Assembly (NCBI RefSeq): GCF_907164915.1
Contig: NC_061862.1
Span: forward strand, 7,489,505 to 7,553,504
Length of the DNA stretch: 64,000 nt
Direction: 5' to 3'
Source of the DNA: Impatiens glandulifera
Taxonomy: Eukaryota; Streptophyta; Magnoliopsida; Ericales; Balsaminaceae
The position numbers and the translations under genes were made by a program. The notes beneath the pieces were generated by a model, which worked only from the letters and a program-made list of their open reading frames with translations, was not told the DNA's origin and did not search any database. This document shows, piece by piece, positions 17,434-28,011 of the stretch. Every line of letters begins with the position of its first letter. The first letter of the stretch is position 1.

Positions 17434-19213
17434 TGTTGGATCAAATTATTTTGACCAAGGGTTGAAATTGTTTAACTATTGGAATTTTGATGATGAAATG
17501 ATGAATGGATTGTATATGCGTCTAATTGTCTTTGATGTAGGAGTATCGAAGTCAGATTTCATAAGACTTGGTTCTAATAAGGTTCATTAGACCGATTTGG
17601 TATTAGATGCATGATGTTAGACGTGCAGTCTAACTAGCGAAGTTAGACGTGTAGTCTAACTAAGCGGTGTTAGACGTGCAATCTAACTAGAGAAATTAGA
17701 CGTGCAGTCTAACTCATGGAGTTAGACGTATAGTCTAATAGACTCGTAATTAGACTTGTAGTCTAATAGATTTGGAATTAGACGCGTAGTCTAACTCGTG
17801 GAGTTAGACGTGCAGTCTAATGGATCAGTAATTAGACGTGCAATCTAACTCGTGGAGTTAGATGTGCAGTCTAATAGATCAGTAATTAGACGTGCAATCT
17901 AACTCGTGGAGTTAGACGTGCAGTCTAATGGATCAGTAATTAGACGCGCAGTCTAACTCGTGAAGTTAGACGTATAGTCTAATGGATCAGTAATTAGACG
18001 TGCAGTCTAACTTGTGGAGTTAGACGTGCAGTCTAATGGATTGTGAAAGTTAGACGTGCAGTCTAACTCGTGGAGTTAGACGTGCAGTCTAATGGATTGT
18101 GAAAGTTAGACGTGTAGTCTAACTCCTTCAGACTAGTCTGAAGTGGAATCGTAATTAGACGTGCAGTCTAATAGAAAGAGAAAATTAGACGTGCAGTCTA
18201 ATTGGTGAAAGTTAGACGTGTAGTCTAACTCCTTCAGATTAGTCTAAAGTGATTGTAATTAGACGTAAGTCTAATCCCATTAGACCAGGTGGTCTAATGG
18301 ATTCTATTATTTGACGAGGACGTTTGATTTCATTAGACGAGGTCGTCTAATTGAAATACGTCCAATGCCTTGCTTAAGCAGTTGCTTGAAGCTAGCACCC
18401 GCCTACCCACGTGTTATAGCTGTATTCTACTCTTGCTCCACTTTCTAGTGAAGATTAGTACGACAGCCCTAGGCAACCAATCAACCAATAACACATAAGC
18501 GAATATCCTTCCCACCACTTGTTTTACAGGTAAATCTCTAAAGAATATTCGGCGCACTACCTGTTGTGTACGGCCACAATCCTTGTATTTAGAGTCTGTT
18601 GTGTACAGTGGATGCGTTCCAATGGAAGAGTGCCACGTATCATTATGAAGATTCAACTGTTGGTACCTACTCATATTTAAAGATTCTTAAAGACAACGGA
18701 CAAACTTCTGGAATCACAGAGAGAATTCAATCGATCATTTTTTGATATCCAAATTACTGAAACTGTCAGCTGCTTTCTTACTTTACTGTGTGTTAATCAA
18801 GAGAGAGTCAGAATCAGAACATTGCATTAGCTGAGTGATATTCTTCATCATACTGTAAGTTGAACAGAGTCAGTTCTGTTCATCAGTGAGCTATTCGTGC
18901 AAACTGTATTTGATTCAAAGTATATTATAGTGAATCCTTCCGGTGGTTGGAAGAAGAGGTGATGTAGGAGAGTTTGCTCTGAACATCCATAAACAAACTG
19001 CTGAGTTGTTCTTTTCTGTCATCTTCTCATTCTTGATCTGAAGCTTCAAACCTAAGTAAACATTTTCGCACTTGATTCTGTTTCAAGTGTTTACAAGGGT
19101 TTGCGTAGAATAGAAAGTGAATTAAATCCCTAATAAGATTTCTTTCAAACCGTTTTTTCATATGCCTTCATCAATCGCCAGACCCCGTCTCTATTGATAA
19201 AGCCGATCCTATC
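17434..19213 (+). repeat. Copia (Sirevirus-like) LTR, copy 1, with hairpin array
   Basis: Begins TGTTGGATC right after the purine tract and ends GATCCTATCA, giving short inverted ends; 1780 bp. It contains the hairpin array (17612-18300) and a TATA-like box (CATATTTAAAG near 18673). It also has a conserved block, AGGTGATGTAGGAGAGTTTG followed by CTCTGAACATCCATAAAC (about 18957-19000), that recurs in two other LTRs of this window. The long LTR, the purine tract and an array of palindromes fit what I recall for Sireviruses. Confidence 0.75.
17612..18300. repeat. Hairpin (palindrome) array 1 in copia LTR
   Basis: About 23 copies of the dyad TTAGACGTGCAGTCTAA (arms TTAGAC/GTCTAA, five-base centre) and close variants. 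Much of it forms ~54-bp double units whose spacers alternate between CTCGTGGAG and GGATCAGTAA. The right edge adds related palindromes with other centres: CTTCAGACTAGTCTGAAG (perfect, 18 bp), CATTAGACC-AGGT-GGTCTAATG and, after the array, ATTAGACGA-GG-TCGTCTAAT near 18339. Confidence 0.97.
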
Positions 19214-19284
19214 ATAGGTGTATCGAAAACATGTTTTATTAGACTAAGTTTGAATGAGATTCATTAGACTGATTGACTATTAGA

Positions 19285-19965
19285 CACATTGAGTTAGACG
19301 TACAGTCTAACAAATACGTAGTTAGACGTGCAGTCTAATAGATACGTAGTTAGAGGTGCAGTCTAATAGATACGTAGTTAGACGTGCAATCTAACAGACG
19401 TAGTTAAACGTGCAGTCTAACAGATACGTAGTTAGATGTGTAGTCTAACATATACGTAGTTAGACGTGTAGTCTAACAGATATGTAGTTAGACGTATAGT
19501 CTAACATATACGTAGTTAGACGTGTAGTCTAACAGATACGTAGTTAGACGTGCAGTCTAACACAGACGTAGTTAGACGTGTAGTCTAACAGATACGTAGT
19601 TAGACGTGCAGTCTAACAGAGACCTAGTTTGACGTGCAGTCTAATAGATACGTAGTTAAACGTGCAGTCTAACAGAGACGTAGTTAGACGTGCAGTCTAA
19701 CAGATACGTAGTTAGACGTACAATCTAACAAATACGTAGTTAGATGTGCAATCTAACAGGTAAGAGTTAGACGTGTAGTCTAACTCCTTCAGATTAGTCG
19801 AAGGGATGCGTAGTTAGACGTGCTGTCTAACAGAGATGAAAGTTAGACGTGTAGTCTAACTCTTTCAGATTAGTCTGAAAGGAACCGTAATTAGACGTGT
19901 CGTCTAATTCCATTAGACCAGGTGGTCTAATGGATCCTGCTATTAGATGTGGGCGTCTAATTTCA
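19285..19965. repeat. Hairpin (palindrome) array 2 in copia LTR
   Basis: About 21 copies of the same TTAGAC..GTCTAA dyad as array 1, but in a simple ~28-bp period with a different spacer (AGATACGTAG). The right edge carries the same accessory palindromes (a degenerate CTTCAGATTAGTC.. and CATTAGACC-AGGT-GGTCTAATG). The shared hairpin with unshared spacers shows independent expansion in the two LTRs. Confidence 0.96.
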
Positions 19966-21199
19966 TTAGACTTGTCAGTCTAAGTGAAAAACGTCTAATG
20001 CCACGCTTAAGCAGTTGTTTGAAGCTATCATCTATCTACCCACGATCAACTAGCTGTATGCTACTCCTGCTCCACTTTTCAGTGCAGAGCAGTATGATAG
20101 GCAGTTGCAACCAATTAACTAATGTCACGTAAGCAAATATTCTTCCCACTACTTGTTTCTTGCAGGAATATCGTAGAAGAATATTTGGCGCACTACCAGA
20201 TTGGTACGACCACGATCCTGGTGCTTAGAGTCTGCTGTACTTGTGTACTATGGAGGCGTTCCAATGGAAGTTCGCCACATGTCATTATAGAAGATTCGAT
20301 TGTTGGTACATGCTCTCTATTTAAAGATCTTCAAAGACAACGGAAGAATTGCTGGAATCATAGAGAACTCGATCGATTAGAATATACGCGAACATACAAG
20401 CTGATACACGAACGAACTACTTTCTTGCTTTTACTGTGTGTACATCAAGATAGTGTTAAAATCAAAGTATTGTCTAGCTGAGTGATATTCTTCAATATAC
20501 TATAAGTTGAACAGAGTTTGTTCTATTCAACAGTGAGCTAGCTTTGTAACTGTATTTGATTTTAAGAAACGTATAGTGAATCCTTCCAGTGGTTAGAAGA
20601 AGGGGTGACGTAGGTGTCACGTCTCGAACCGAGTCATGACCCGCCGCCGCATGTCATCTCCTTGAAATACACTTAAATATAACATGCAAGGCTAACATAA
20701 TTCTTTACTAACTTTTTTAATCAAAATATTACCCTTCTTTCATTAACCAAAAATCCTTTCAGTTACAATATGTTCTTGCCACCTCATCAAAAGTCCAAAA
20801 ATACAAGGTGACAATGCTACCATCTTAAGGTTTACAAAATATATCGTTCTAACTCTCCCTTAATACACTACTCTAAGGAGAGGGCTAATTTTTCTTACCA
20901 AAAGTAGATCGATATCCAAGTCTTCACTGTCTAGTAGCTTCTGTTACTTGATTTGGATCCTTCTCTGAAAAGGGGACCCATTAAAATGGGTGAGCTAAAC
21001 TTGCCTAGTAAGAAAATCATAATCTCATTACAGTTGGATCAAAAGACATTTAATAATAGTATAGAAAGATCAAACCTTTATTAAAAATATAATACGTACT
21101 GTTAATAACCAATATATTTTTTCTATATAAATCTGGGATAGTGATAATGACTACATTATTGTGATAACTAATTACCATCAATTAGGACTTTAATGTCAT

Positions 21200-21335
21200 G
21201 CGTTGACTCATTAACTATCAATGAGGATTTGGGGGTCCTGCATTGACTCATTAGCCATCAATCAAGATTTGAGAGTCATGCATTGACTCATTAACCATCA
21301 ACTGGACGTGACTGTCACACGTTGACTCATTACCA
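21200..21335. repeat. Four ~40-bp repeats each with a TGACTCA motif
   Basis: TGACTCA at 21204, 21244, 21284 and 21323 (steps 40, 40, 39), embedded in a repeated GCATTGACTCATTAACCATC-like unit. TGACTCA is the GCN4/bZIP-type binding core. In an LTR such a ladder could act as a U3 enhancer; this is inference. Confidence 0.9.
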
Positions 21336-21926
21336 GTATAAGCACTCGAGGCATTAATAACCATTATCAAATAAATAAGTACAAAATCCTATCTAGAATA
21401 ATAAAATCATTCTTGTATTATTCACATAATCAAATCCATACATATGTATCAGTCTTTCACAAAGCATTTAGCATAGGCTTATCAAAAATACTTTATCAAC
21501 TAGTTTCGCAAATCATTTTATAAATCACATTATCAAGTCACTTCTGTCAAACGTTTTATCAAATCATTTTATCAAATATTTTATCAAAACATTTCCATGT
21601 CAACTTGATCCATAAGTTTAGAAACACATTTTAATAAAACCATTTTATCAACATAATCACATTTTAGTAAAATAAACTGTAAGAATGTATGATTTCTTAC
21701 CTAACCCCCAATATCTAGTTATTTCCACTCTTAAGTTATACCAAATATCCATTGCTATTTTTAAATGGACCTTTGACACTTTCTTCCTTCAATTATCAAA
21801 TTACACTCAAATTATTCTTTATATTTCCACCTACTAATAATTCATATCATTTACTTCCTTAAATCCAACAATCATTTTCATTCTCTTCCAATAAACATTC
21901 AAATTTATACATAAACCCTAAATACC

Positions 21927-22123
21927 TGTTAGAAAAATTAAGTAGATTAATTTTAAAACCGGCCATAAATTACAAGTTTTGAATATTTATTCTAAATAAT
22001 CAAAAAGGGAGAAATTGTTAGAAAAATTAAGTAAGTTAATTTTAAACCGGCTACACATTACAATTTTTGAATAATTATTTTAAATAATCAAAAAGGGAGA
22101 AATTGTTAGAAAATAATTGTTAG
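21927..22123 (+). repeat. Repeated polypurine tract / LTR start in the solo LTR
   Basis: The LTR start TGTTAGAAAAATTAAG occurs at 21927 and 22016, and TGTTAGAAAATAATTG at 22104. The second and third are each preceded by the purine tract CAAAAAGGGAGAAAT (22001-22015 and 22089-22103). The unit is about 88 bp. Confidence 0.93.
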
Positions 22124-22224
22124 AACTTATGAAAGATTTAATAAATAGATAAATTAAGTTCAAATAAATATGTTAAACCGCTAAGTCATATAAAGTATAT
22201 TAATTGGTTTAAATATAATAAGAA

Positions 22225-22296
22225 GCTGTTGTAGCGTAGTGGTAAACATCTCTGCCTGTCATATAAGTGACTAGGGATCAAATCTCACCGACTGCA
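22225..22296 (+). other. tRNA-Asp-like segment (tRNA pseudogene or SINE head)
   Basis: Aligns along its whole length with tRNA-Asp(GUC). It has a box A-like TGTAGCGTAGTGG, the anticodon region CCTGTCA, a box B-like GGGATCAAATCTC, and an acceptor stem with six of seven pairs (GCTGTTG with CGACTGC). The T stem is poorly paired, so it is not a working tRNA. No target duplication around it was found. Confidence 0.6.
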
Positions 22297-22597
22297 AATA
22301 ATATTTAAAGTTTTGCTATTTCAGGGAAATTGAGCACGGTTGTTTGACTTCGGTTTGATCCAAGAAGCTTAGTCGGAGTTTAGTCAGCCGGTTGGTCAAA
22401 CATGCATTTAATGAAAGAAGACTCCGGTCAAACCGTATCGGTCAACCGGCATTTAATGAAGCATGGCCGATCATAAATGAGTTCCGGTTTATTAAATGCT
22501 CTGGTTGATTATCATTTGCCCTCAACTCCGGCTAATAAATACTCTCAGGTTTGAGATGAAATCCGGAGGATAATTTAGAATATCTTGAAGATAACGT

Positions 22598-22910
22598 GTG
22601 GGGCAAGATAATGATTACAATATTCCTTGGGAATATGTAAGAGAAGACGTGTTAAGACAAACAAAATATTCTTTGGGAATATGTAAAAGAAGAAACCAGA
22701 TATGGGGCAAGATAATGATTACAATATTCCTTGGGAATATGTAAAAGAAGAAACCAGACATGGGGCAGGATAATGATTACAATATTCCTTGGGAACATGT
22801 AAGAGAAAAAAACGACCTGCTTATGCATGTCTGCCATGTGTCCAAACCGGCTAAGTGCATGTCTGCCATGTGTCCAAACCGACTTATACATGTCTTCCAT
22901 GTGTCAACCG
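22598..22910. repeat. Two short tandem repeats in the solo LTR
   Basis: A ~64-bp unit (GGGGCAAGATAATGATTAC..CCTTGGGAATATGTAA) occurs about three times between 22598 and 22805 with a partial copy. A ~34-bp unit (CATGTCTGCCATGTGTCCAA) occurs three times between 22823 and 22910. Confidence 0.9.
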
Positions 22911-24410
22911 GCACGGCTTCCAGTGACCAATCTCCTGGAGAGAGAAAATATGACCGTTGTCATCTTTTCACTATAAAAGGAAGCTGGATCATTTCAACAA
23001 GACTCTCTCTCATGCGAACACGTAAATACGCGTGAAATCATTACAAAAAAGATCATTCAAGAGAGAAGAAACAGAAAACGAAAGATCTTATACATAAGTG
23101 ATTGAAATTCCGAAAGTGTTTGTGTATTGTGTGTGTATTTTACCAAGTGTAAAAAGTTATTGTATTACATCATAGTGAGTGGTGTAACCGACGAGTAGCG
23201 ATTAAGGCTCGTTCGGCATTGTGTGAGTGTTGTAACATTCAAGTTAGTGGAGATCCTTCTCATAATCTGAGAAGAAGGGGTGACGTAGGAGGGTTTGCTC
23301 CGAATATCCATAAAAAATCTTGTCTTGTGTCATTTCCTTTATTTCCGGCTTACTTACCCTAAACCGAACCATCACTCATTTCAAACCAAACCGAAACATA
23401 ATCCTTCTTTTTAATCAAACCGGTCTATATATATATATATATATATCTTCTCTAACCGACTCCTTATTAATCTCATCAAGTTAAACGTTGTGTGTTGCTT
23501 CAAGCCGAAACAAACTACTTCCGCACTTGAACCCGGTTCTAATCTCTAACTGGATTAGTTCCAGTTTATGTGTTGTGTTGTTTAAGCGGTTACCCTTCCA
23601 AAACCGGAACACCCCAGTCCTCCAAGGGCGACCCCGATCCTAACAATACCTTTTCTCATCTTCAAGTTTATCCAAACCCAAATAATCCATATTCCTTCAT
23701 TCTTTATTTTTTCTTCCTCCTTCCTAAATAATAAACAACCTTAAATCATTCAAACAAATCAACTTCATTATTTTTACCAACAAACTCCATTTCATTTATA
23801 ACCCTAATTCATCCATAACATTATCAAATATCCTTTACTTACCTTAAATCAAATAAAATGTTGATGATGAAGATGATTTGTTGACGGTCATAATGATGGG
23901 TCTTCTGAGTAAATAAAGAAGAATCGGTTGCTGAACTAATGAAGATCTGTTGGAGATGAGGATGTTGATTTGATGAGTTGAACTGATGAAGAGGATCGAC
24001 TGAAGAAAGATAAGGTAGGGAGGCTTGCTGGGTTTCTGAAATAAGGAAGACAGAGAGAGATGGACTGCTGATCAATACATACCTTTGATAATTAATATAC
24101 CTGCCACCTACGTGGCCCATTTTCAACCACTTCCTTTTTTTTAATTAAAACTTAACTTTACAGTAGGAGAGTTTTGCTCTGAACATCCATAAACAACTCT
24201 TGTATCATTTACATTTTGTCATCATCTCCTTCTTTGGTTCTTAGCTTCAAACCCAAGCAAACGTTTCTGCACTTGAATCGTTCAAGAGTTTGCAAGATTT
24301 TGTGTAGAATAAAAAGTGATATAAATCCCTAACAAAATTTCTATGAATTCATTTATCCAAAGCCATCATCAATAGCCAGACCCCCGTCTCTATCGATTAC
24401 GCTGATCCTA

Positions 24411-24841
24411 TCAATCTTCTTCACGGTTATGATCCCTTCTTTCATTTATATTATCCGGCTGAACATTGTTTGTATTAGGAGTTTGAACGTTACTTGTATG
24501 AGCTCCTCTTGTATTTGGATTAATGTTTAATGTTGGATTGTTATGATGCCCCCGATGTTCTCTTGGATTGCCCTGATTGCTGTTAGTATTATTGTTGTTA
24601 ATCTGTTGTATCAATGTTTCGATCGCCGTCTCGAATCCCTTTGTAAATTGTTGAATTTTTGATCTATTCGAGCATTAAGGTCATCGAAACTCTTTTTCGG
24701 AATACTTAATTGCTCATTGATTTGTAGAACAAAATCTTCTAAGCTTTGGATTATAGAATTGTGTTCCTCCAAACATTCGTTGATGTGATCCAAGTTTTTC
24801 TTGGAATCTTGATTCTCCATTTTCGATATTTTTCCAACCAT
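24411..24841 (-). pseudogene. N-terminal gag fragment of the chromovirus-like gypsy element
   Basis: The minus frame from 24841 (MVGKISKMENQDSKKN..) is a coiled-coil-rich start with LEDFVLQINEQL. It shifts frame near 24611 into an Asn-rich stretch (INNNNTNSNQGNPREHRGHH) and ends HNREED at the copia LTR border. The central gag domain expected next is missing. It lies 95 nt downstream of the primer-binding site, the correct position for gag. Confidence 0.75.
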
Positions 24842-24922
24842 GACGCAAATAACTAGTTCTTGTTTCTTTTTCTTCGGTGAAAGTGGGAAAAAATTGAATT
24901 TCCAACGGTTAGAAGATCGTTG

Positions 24923-25338
24923 GCTCTGATACCAGTGTAGCGTGCTGCTTGTGGTTGATGTTAAATAGGAGATGAAGATGGTGAAATTGAATTAAGGAGG
25001 AGATGAGATAAAGATTGAATGAGAAAGAGATGAAATCAAGAAGTAAGTTTTTTTCATTAAATCAAAAATAATATTGTTTTACATGTTTAATCCCTTTATA
25101 TATAAGAGTAAGGGTATTTAGGTAATTATTGAATGTTTCATTAATTAATAATAAACAGATTAATTATAAATGTTATGTTATGATTTCAGCTATTGGATTA
25201 TCTTGTCTTCATCTTGACCGCATATTCCATTGTTATGACTTCAGCCGTTGGATTATCTTGTCTTCATCTTGACCGCATATTCATTATTGAAACTCTTTAT
25301 ACATTTAGGTTTAGAAATTTATGAGACATGCCGTAACA
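24923..25338 (-). repeat. Primer-binding site and 5' LTR of the chromovirus-like gypsy element
   Basis: Minus-strand TGGTATCAGAGCC (about 24923-24935) is the complement of the initiator tRNA-Met 3' end. The LTR follows at 24936-25338 and matches the left LTR along its length with small indels, for example a missing ~14 bp AAGTAAGAAAGAAG-type stretch near 25044. Confidence 0.9.
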
Positions 25339-25452
25339 CATTCTTACAACAAATTAGATATGTTAAAGATTTATTCTAGAGAATAAAAGGATGCTGTAAA
25401 TCTTATTTACAACATCATATCTTGTTTTATAGTGAAAAATCTTCCACTATCA

Positions 25453-25862
25453 CACCTCTCAATTTTTTGAATTAAAATGAGCATTCACCACAAAGATTCT
25501 CACCTCTCTTAATTTTCTGGATTGAAATGAACATTCAATACAAAGATTCTCACATCTCTCAATTTTTTGAATTGAAACGACCATTCACCACAAAGATTCT
25601 CACATCTCTCAAATTTTCTAAATTTAAATGACCGTTCACTACAAAATTTCTCACATCTCTCAATTTTCAGAATTGAAATAACCATTCACCACAAAGATTC
25701 TCACATCTCTCAATTTTCTAAATTGAAATGCCCATTCACTATAAAGATTTTCATATTTCTCAATTTTTTAAATTGAAATAATCATTCACTACAAAGATTC
25801 TCACATCTCTCAATTTTCTAAATTGAAATGATCATTCACTGTAAAGATTCTCACACATTTTA
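25453..25862. repeat. Eight ~50-bp tandem repeats upstream of the PIF transposase
   Basis: The motif CACATCTCTCAATTTT recurs near 25453, 25501, 25551, 25601, 25652, 25702, 25752 and 25802 (steps of 48-51 bp), each followed by AATTGAAATGACCATTCACY and ACAAAGATTCT. It lies between the two divergent PIF genes, so it probably belongs to the element's control region. Confidence 0.93.
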
Positions 25863-25940
25863 AATACACTACTATAAATACATCTCAAACTATTGATACA
25901 TCTCTCAATTTTTCTGATCATACTTTTTAATCTCTCTAAT

Positions 25941-27265
25941 ATGAATTTTGAATTTGGCAATTCATCTTCCTTTTATGATGATGATAATATGTTAATTATA
26001 AATACTCTTAAAAAAAGAAGAAATGATATGTTATGTTATTGCTAATAACAACATGATCATTCAACAATTTCACCAACAAAAAAACCTCCAAGCCTTGCAT
26101 CAAGGTTCTGTTCCTGGTCATATATTTATCAGCCGTGATCGAGAGGCTGCTCATAGTATATTGTACAATGATTATTTTTCAGATAATCCATTGTACAATG
26201 ACGCCATATTTCGTAGAAGATACTGAATGTCTCGATAGTTATTCCTTTGGATTGCCGACATAATCAGAGATCATGATCACTACTTCCAACAACAAGCGGA
26301 TCGTGCTAGTAGACCTGGATTATCTCCAATACAAAAATTGACTGCTGTCTTTCGTATGTTGACATATGGTGTCCCATCAGATGCTACAAACGAGTATATT
26401 AAAATTGGGGGTCTAATACTATTGAAAGCATGAAATTTTTTTGTCGAGCTATAATTGAGGTATTTAGTGAACGATATTTGAGGAGACCCACCACTAAATT
26501 TATTTATGGACTTCTTTATATTGGTCAAAAACATGGTTTTCCTAGAATGTTAGGGAGTTTAGATTGCATGCATTGGATATAGACAAATTGTCCAACAGTG
26601 TGGTCGAGGCAATATGTAGGCCGTAGTGGAAAGCCTGCCATTATTCTTGAAGCCGTAGTAGATTATAATGATCTTTGGATATGACATTCTTATTTCGGCT
26701 TGCCTGACTCCAACAATGATATCAATGTATTAGAGTCATCTCATCTTTTCTCGGATCTAAATCAAGGTATCGCTCTTCCAACTCATTATATAATTCAAGA
26801 AAAAGAGTATAACATGGGTAATTATTTAACTAATAATATATATCTAAAATGGTCTACCATTGTGTAAACAATTCATGAATCACGTGGTCAGAAAAAAAAT
26901 ATTTTGCAATGAAACAAGAAGTTTATAGAAAATATGTTGAATGTGCATTCGGAGTTCTTCAGGCACATGTTGGCATTATAGCAGGACCAATGCGTTATTA
27001 GAAAAAAGAAGTGTTCCATGATATAATAACTACGTGCATAATTTTGCATAACATGATTGTGGAGGATGAACATGATCTAAGCGTACCAATTGAGATTGAG
27101 TTGGAAACACTACCACTAAAGGTTGAAATGATAGTAGATGAAAATACTCGATTTGAAGAATTCACATCTCGATAAAAAAAAATTAGAAATAAAGATGACC
27201 ACATTACACTTCGAAATACATTGATTGATCATTTGTGGGAGGAATACACTAATTTCAACATTTGA
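25941..27265 (+). pseudogene. PIF/Harbinger DDE transposase (HARBI1-like)
   Basis: Starts ATG at 25941 (MNFEFGNSSSFYDDDD..). It continues in shifting frames with FSDNPLYNDAIFRRRY, SPIQKLTAVFRMLTYG, FPRMLGSLDCMHW (first catalytic Asp region), AIILEAVVDYNDLWIWHSYFG (second) and DINVLESSHLF, ending with the family tail ITLRNTLIDHLWEEYTNFNI. At least five stops or frameshifts are visible, so the gene is dead. Normal length (about 430 codons) is preserved. Strand is opposite to ORF1 across the gypsy insertion. Confidence 0.88.
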
Positions 27266-27628
27266 AAAATTATCTCATTTTTATTTGTACGAATAATTTT
27301 TTTATTCAATATCAGATGTATTTTTTAGCTTGTGTATTGTAATTTTAGATTTTTAGTGAATTTTTATTTATAAAATTTTTATGTATAATTTACTATTATA
27401 TAATTAATTTACAATTAAATTTAAAATAATACTATGGTGTAATTTGTAACATTGTAAAATATATGAGTGATATTAAAAAGTTATAAAAGTTGATGTAAGG
27501 AAAAATATTATAAGAATATTTTTTTGGGTTTGAGAATGAGTTTTTTGATTAGAGAAGAATTAATGTTTAATGTGACATTTTGATCAAAATGGATTTAAAA
27601 ATGGAGTTTTCGGTTGGAGATGGTCTAA

Positions 27629-28011
27629 AAATTAAATAATCCGACCAAAAATATAACCAATTCCCCTATGATGACACACTCTTATTTTAAATAACGTTTT
27701 ACTTAATTATTTTAATGTCATCGTGGATGACTATATATATCATCTGACATATTCTCTTATTTTAGCAGGTTTTGGATATTTGTACTATTGTACGATTATG
27801 CTTTCTTACTTATTACGAATATGCCTTGAGTCTTTAATATTTCATTTTATCTTTATTGTTCATCTGTTTCTAATCTTAATCTTCTATTCTTCTTTATTAT
27901 CATCTACATTCTTCTATCTAGTTACATTTACTTATCTCTAATTATCAAAACACTACAATTGCTATCAAATTATCAAAATACTTCACTTGGTATGAGATCA
28001 TCTCTTTCCTA
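27629..28011 (+). repeat. Repeat-unit remainder and probable gypsy 5' LTR with primer site
   Basis: 27629-27671 completes the dispersed repeat unit interrupted at 10 kb. From about 27672 (TGATGACACACTC) to 27985 (CTTCA) a TG..CA segment of about 310 bp precedes TTGGTATGAGATCA, a degenerate initiator tRNA-Met primer site, and then a gag ATG at 28012. The LTR call rests on position only, since no partner LTR was found. Confidence 0.4.

Larger units (their letters stand above)
21927..23645 (+). mobile_element. Solo LTR of a second copia (Sirevirus-like) family, nested in the solo LTR
   Basis: A 1719-bp insertion with TGTTAG..CTAACA ends and an exact 5-bp duplication ATACC (21922-21926 and 23646-23650). 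It includes a TATA box (CTATAAAAGG near 22971). Its block GGGGTGACGTAGGAGGGTTTG followed by CTCCGAATATCCATAAA (about 23277-23313) is homologous to the block in the hairpin-bearing copia LTRs. It also contains a three-fold start, tandem repeats and a tRNA-like segment listed separately. Confidence 0.88.
20615..24162 (-). mobile_element. Solo LTR (probably Ty3/gypsy) inserted in copia LTR copy 2
   Basis: The insertion begins TGTCACGTCTCG and ends CTTTACA (TG..CA), flanked by an exact 5-bp duplication GTAGG (20610-20614 and 24163-24167). About 1.82 kb remain after removing the nested LTR at 21927-23645. No internal coding region is seen, so it is best read as a solo LTR. The GGTTCGAGACGTGACA end on the minus strand resembles Tekay/Del-type LTR ends, which suggests minus orientation. 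That assignment is tentative. Confidence 0.75.
19214..24413 (+). repeat. Copia (Sirevirus-like) LTR, copy 2, lacking the first ~105 bp, split by a nested insertion
   Basis: Starts TAGGTGTATCG exactly where copy 1 ends, equivalent to 17539 in copy 1. It runs to 20614, resumes at 24163/24168 (GTAGGAGAGTTTTGCTCTGAAC) and ends GCTGATCCTATCA at 24413. Without the insertion it is about 1.65 kb, matching copy 1. A TATA-like CTATTTAAAG lies near 20317. No copia interior separates the two LTRs. Confidence 0.8.

Noticed and set aside
17612..19965. CRISPR-like look of the regularly spaced palindromes
   Set aside because: Spacers are only about 10 bp, are themselves repeated, and the arrays lie inside plant copia LTRs with TG..CA ends; no cas genes and a eukaryotic genome.
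20122..20481. 119-codon plus frame in the second hairpin LTR
   Set aside because: Lies across the LTR promoter/leader, unlike any known protein, and not open in the homologous LTR at 18.5 kb.
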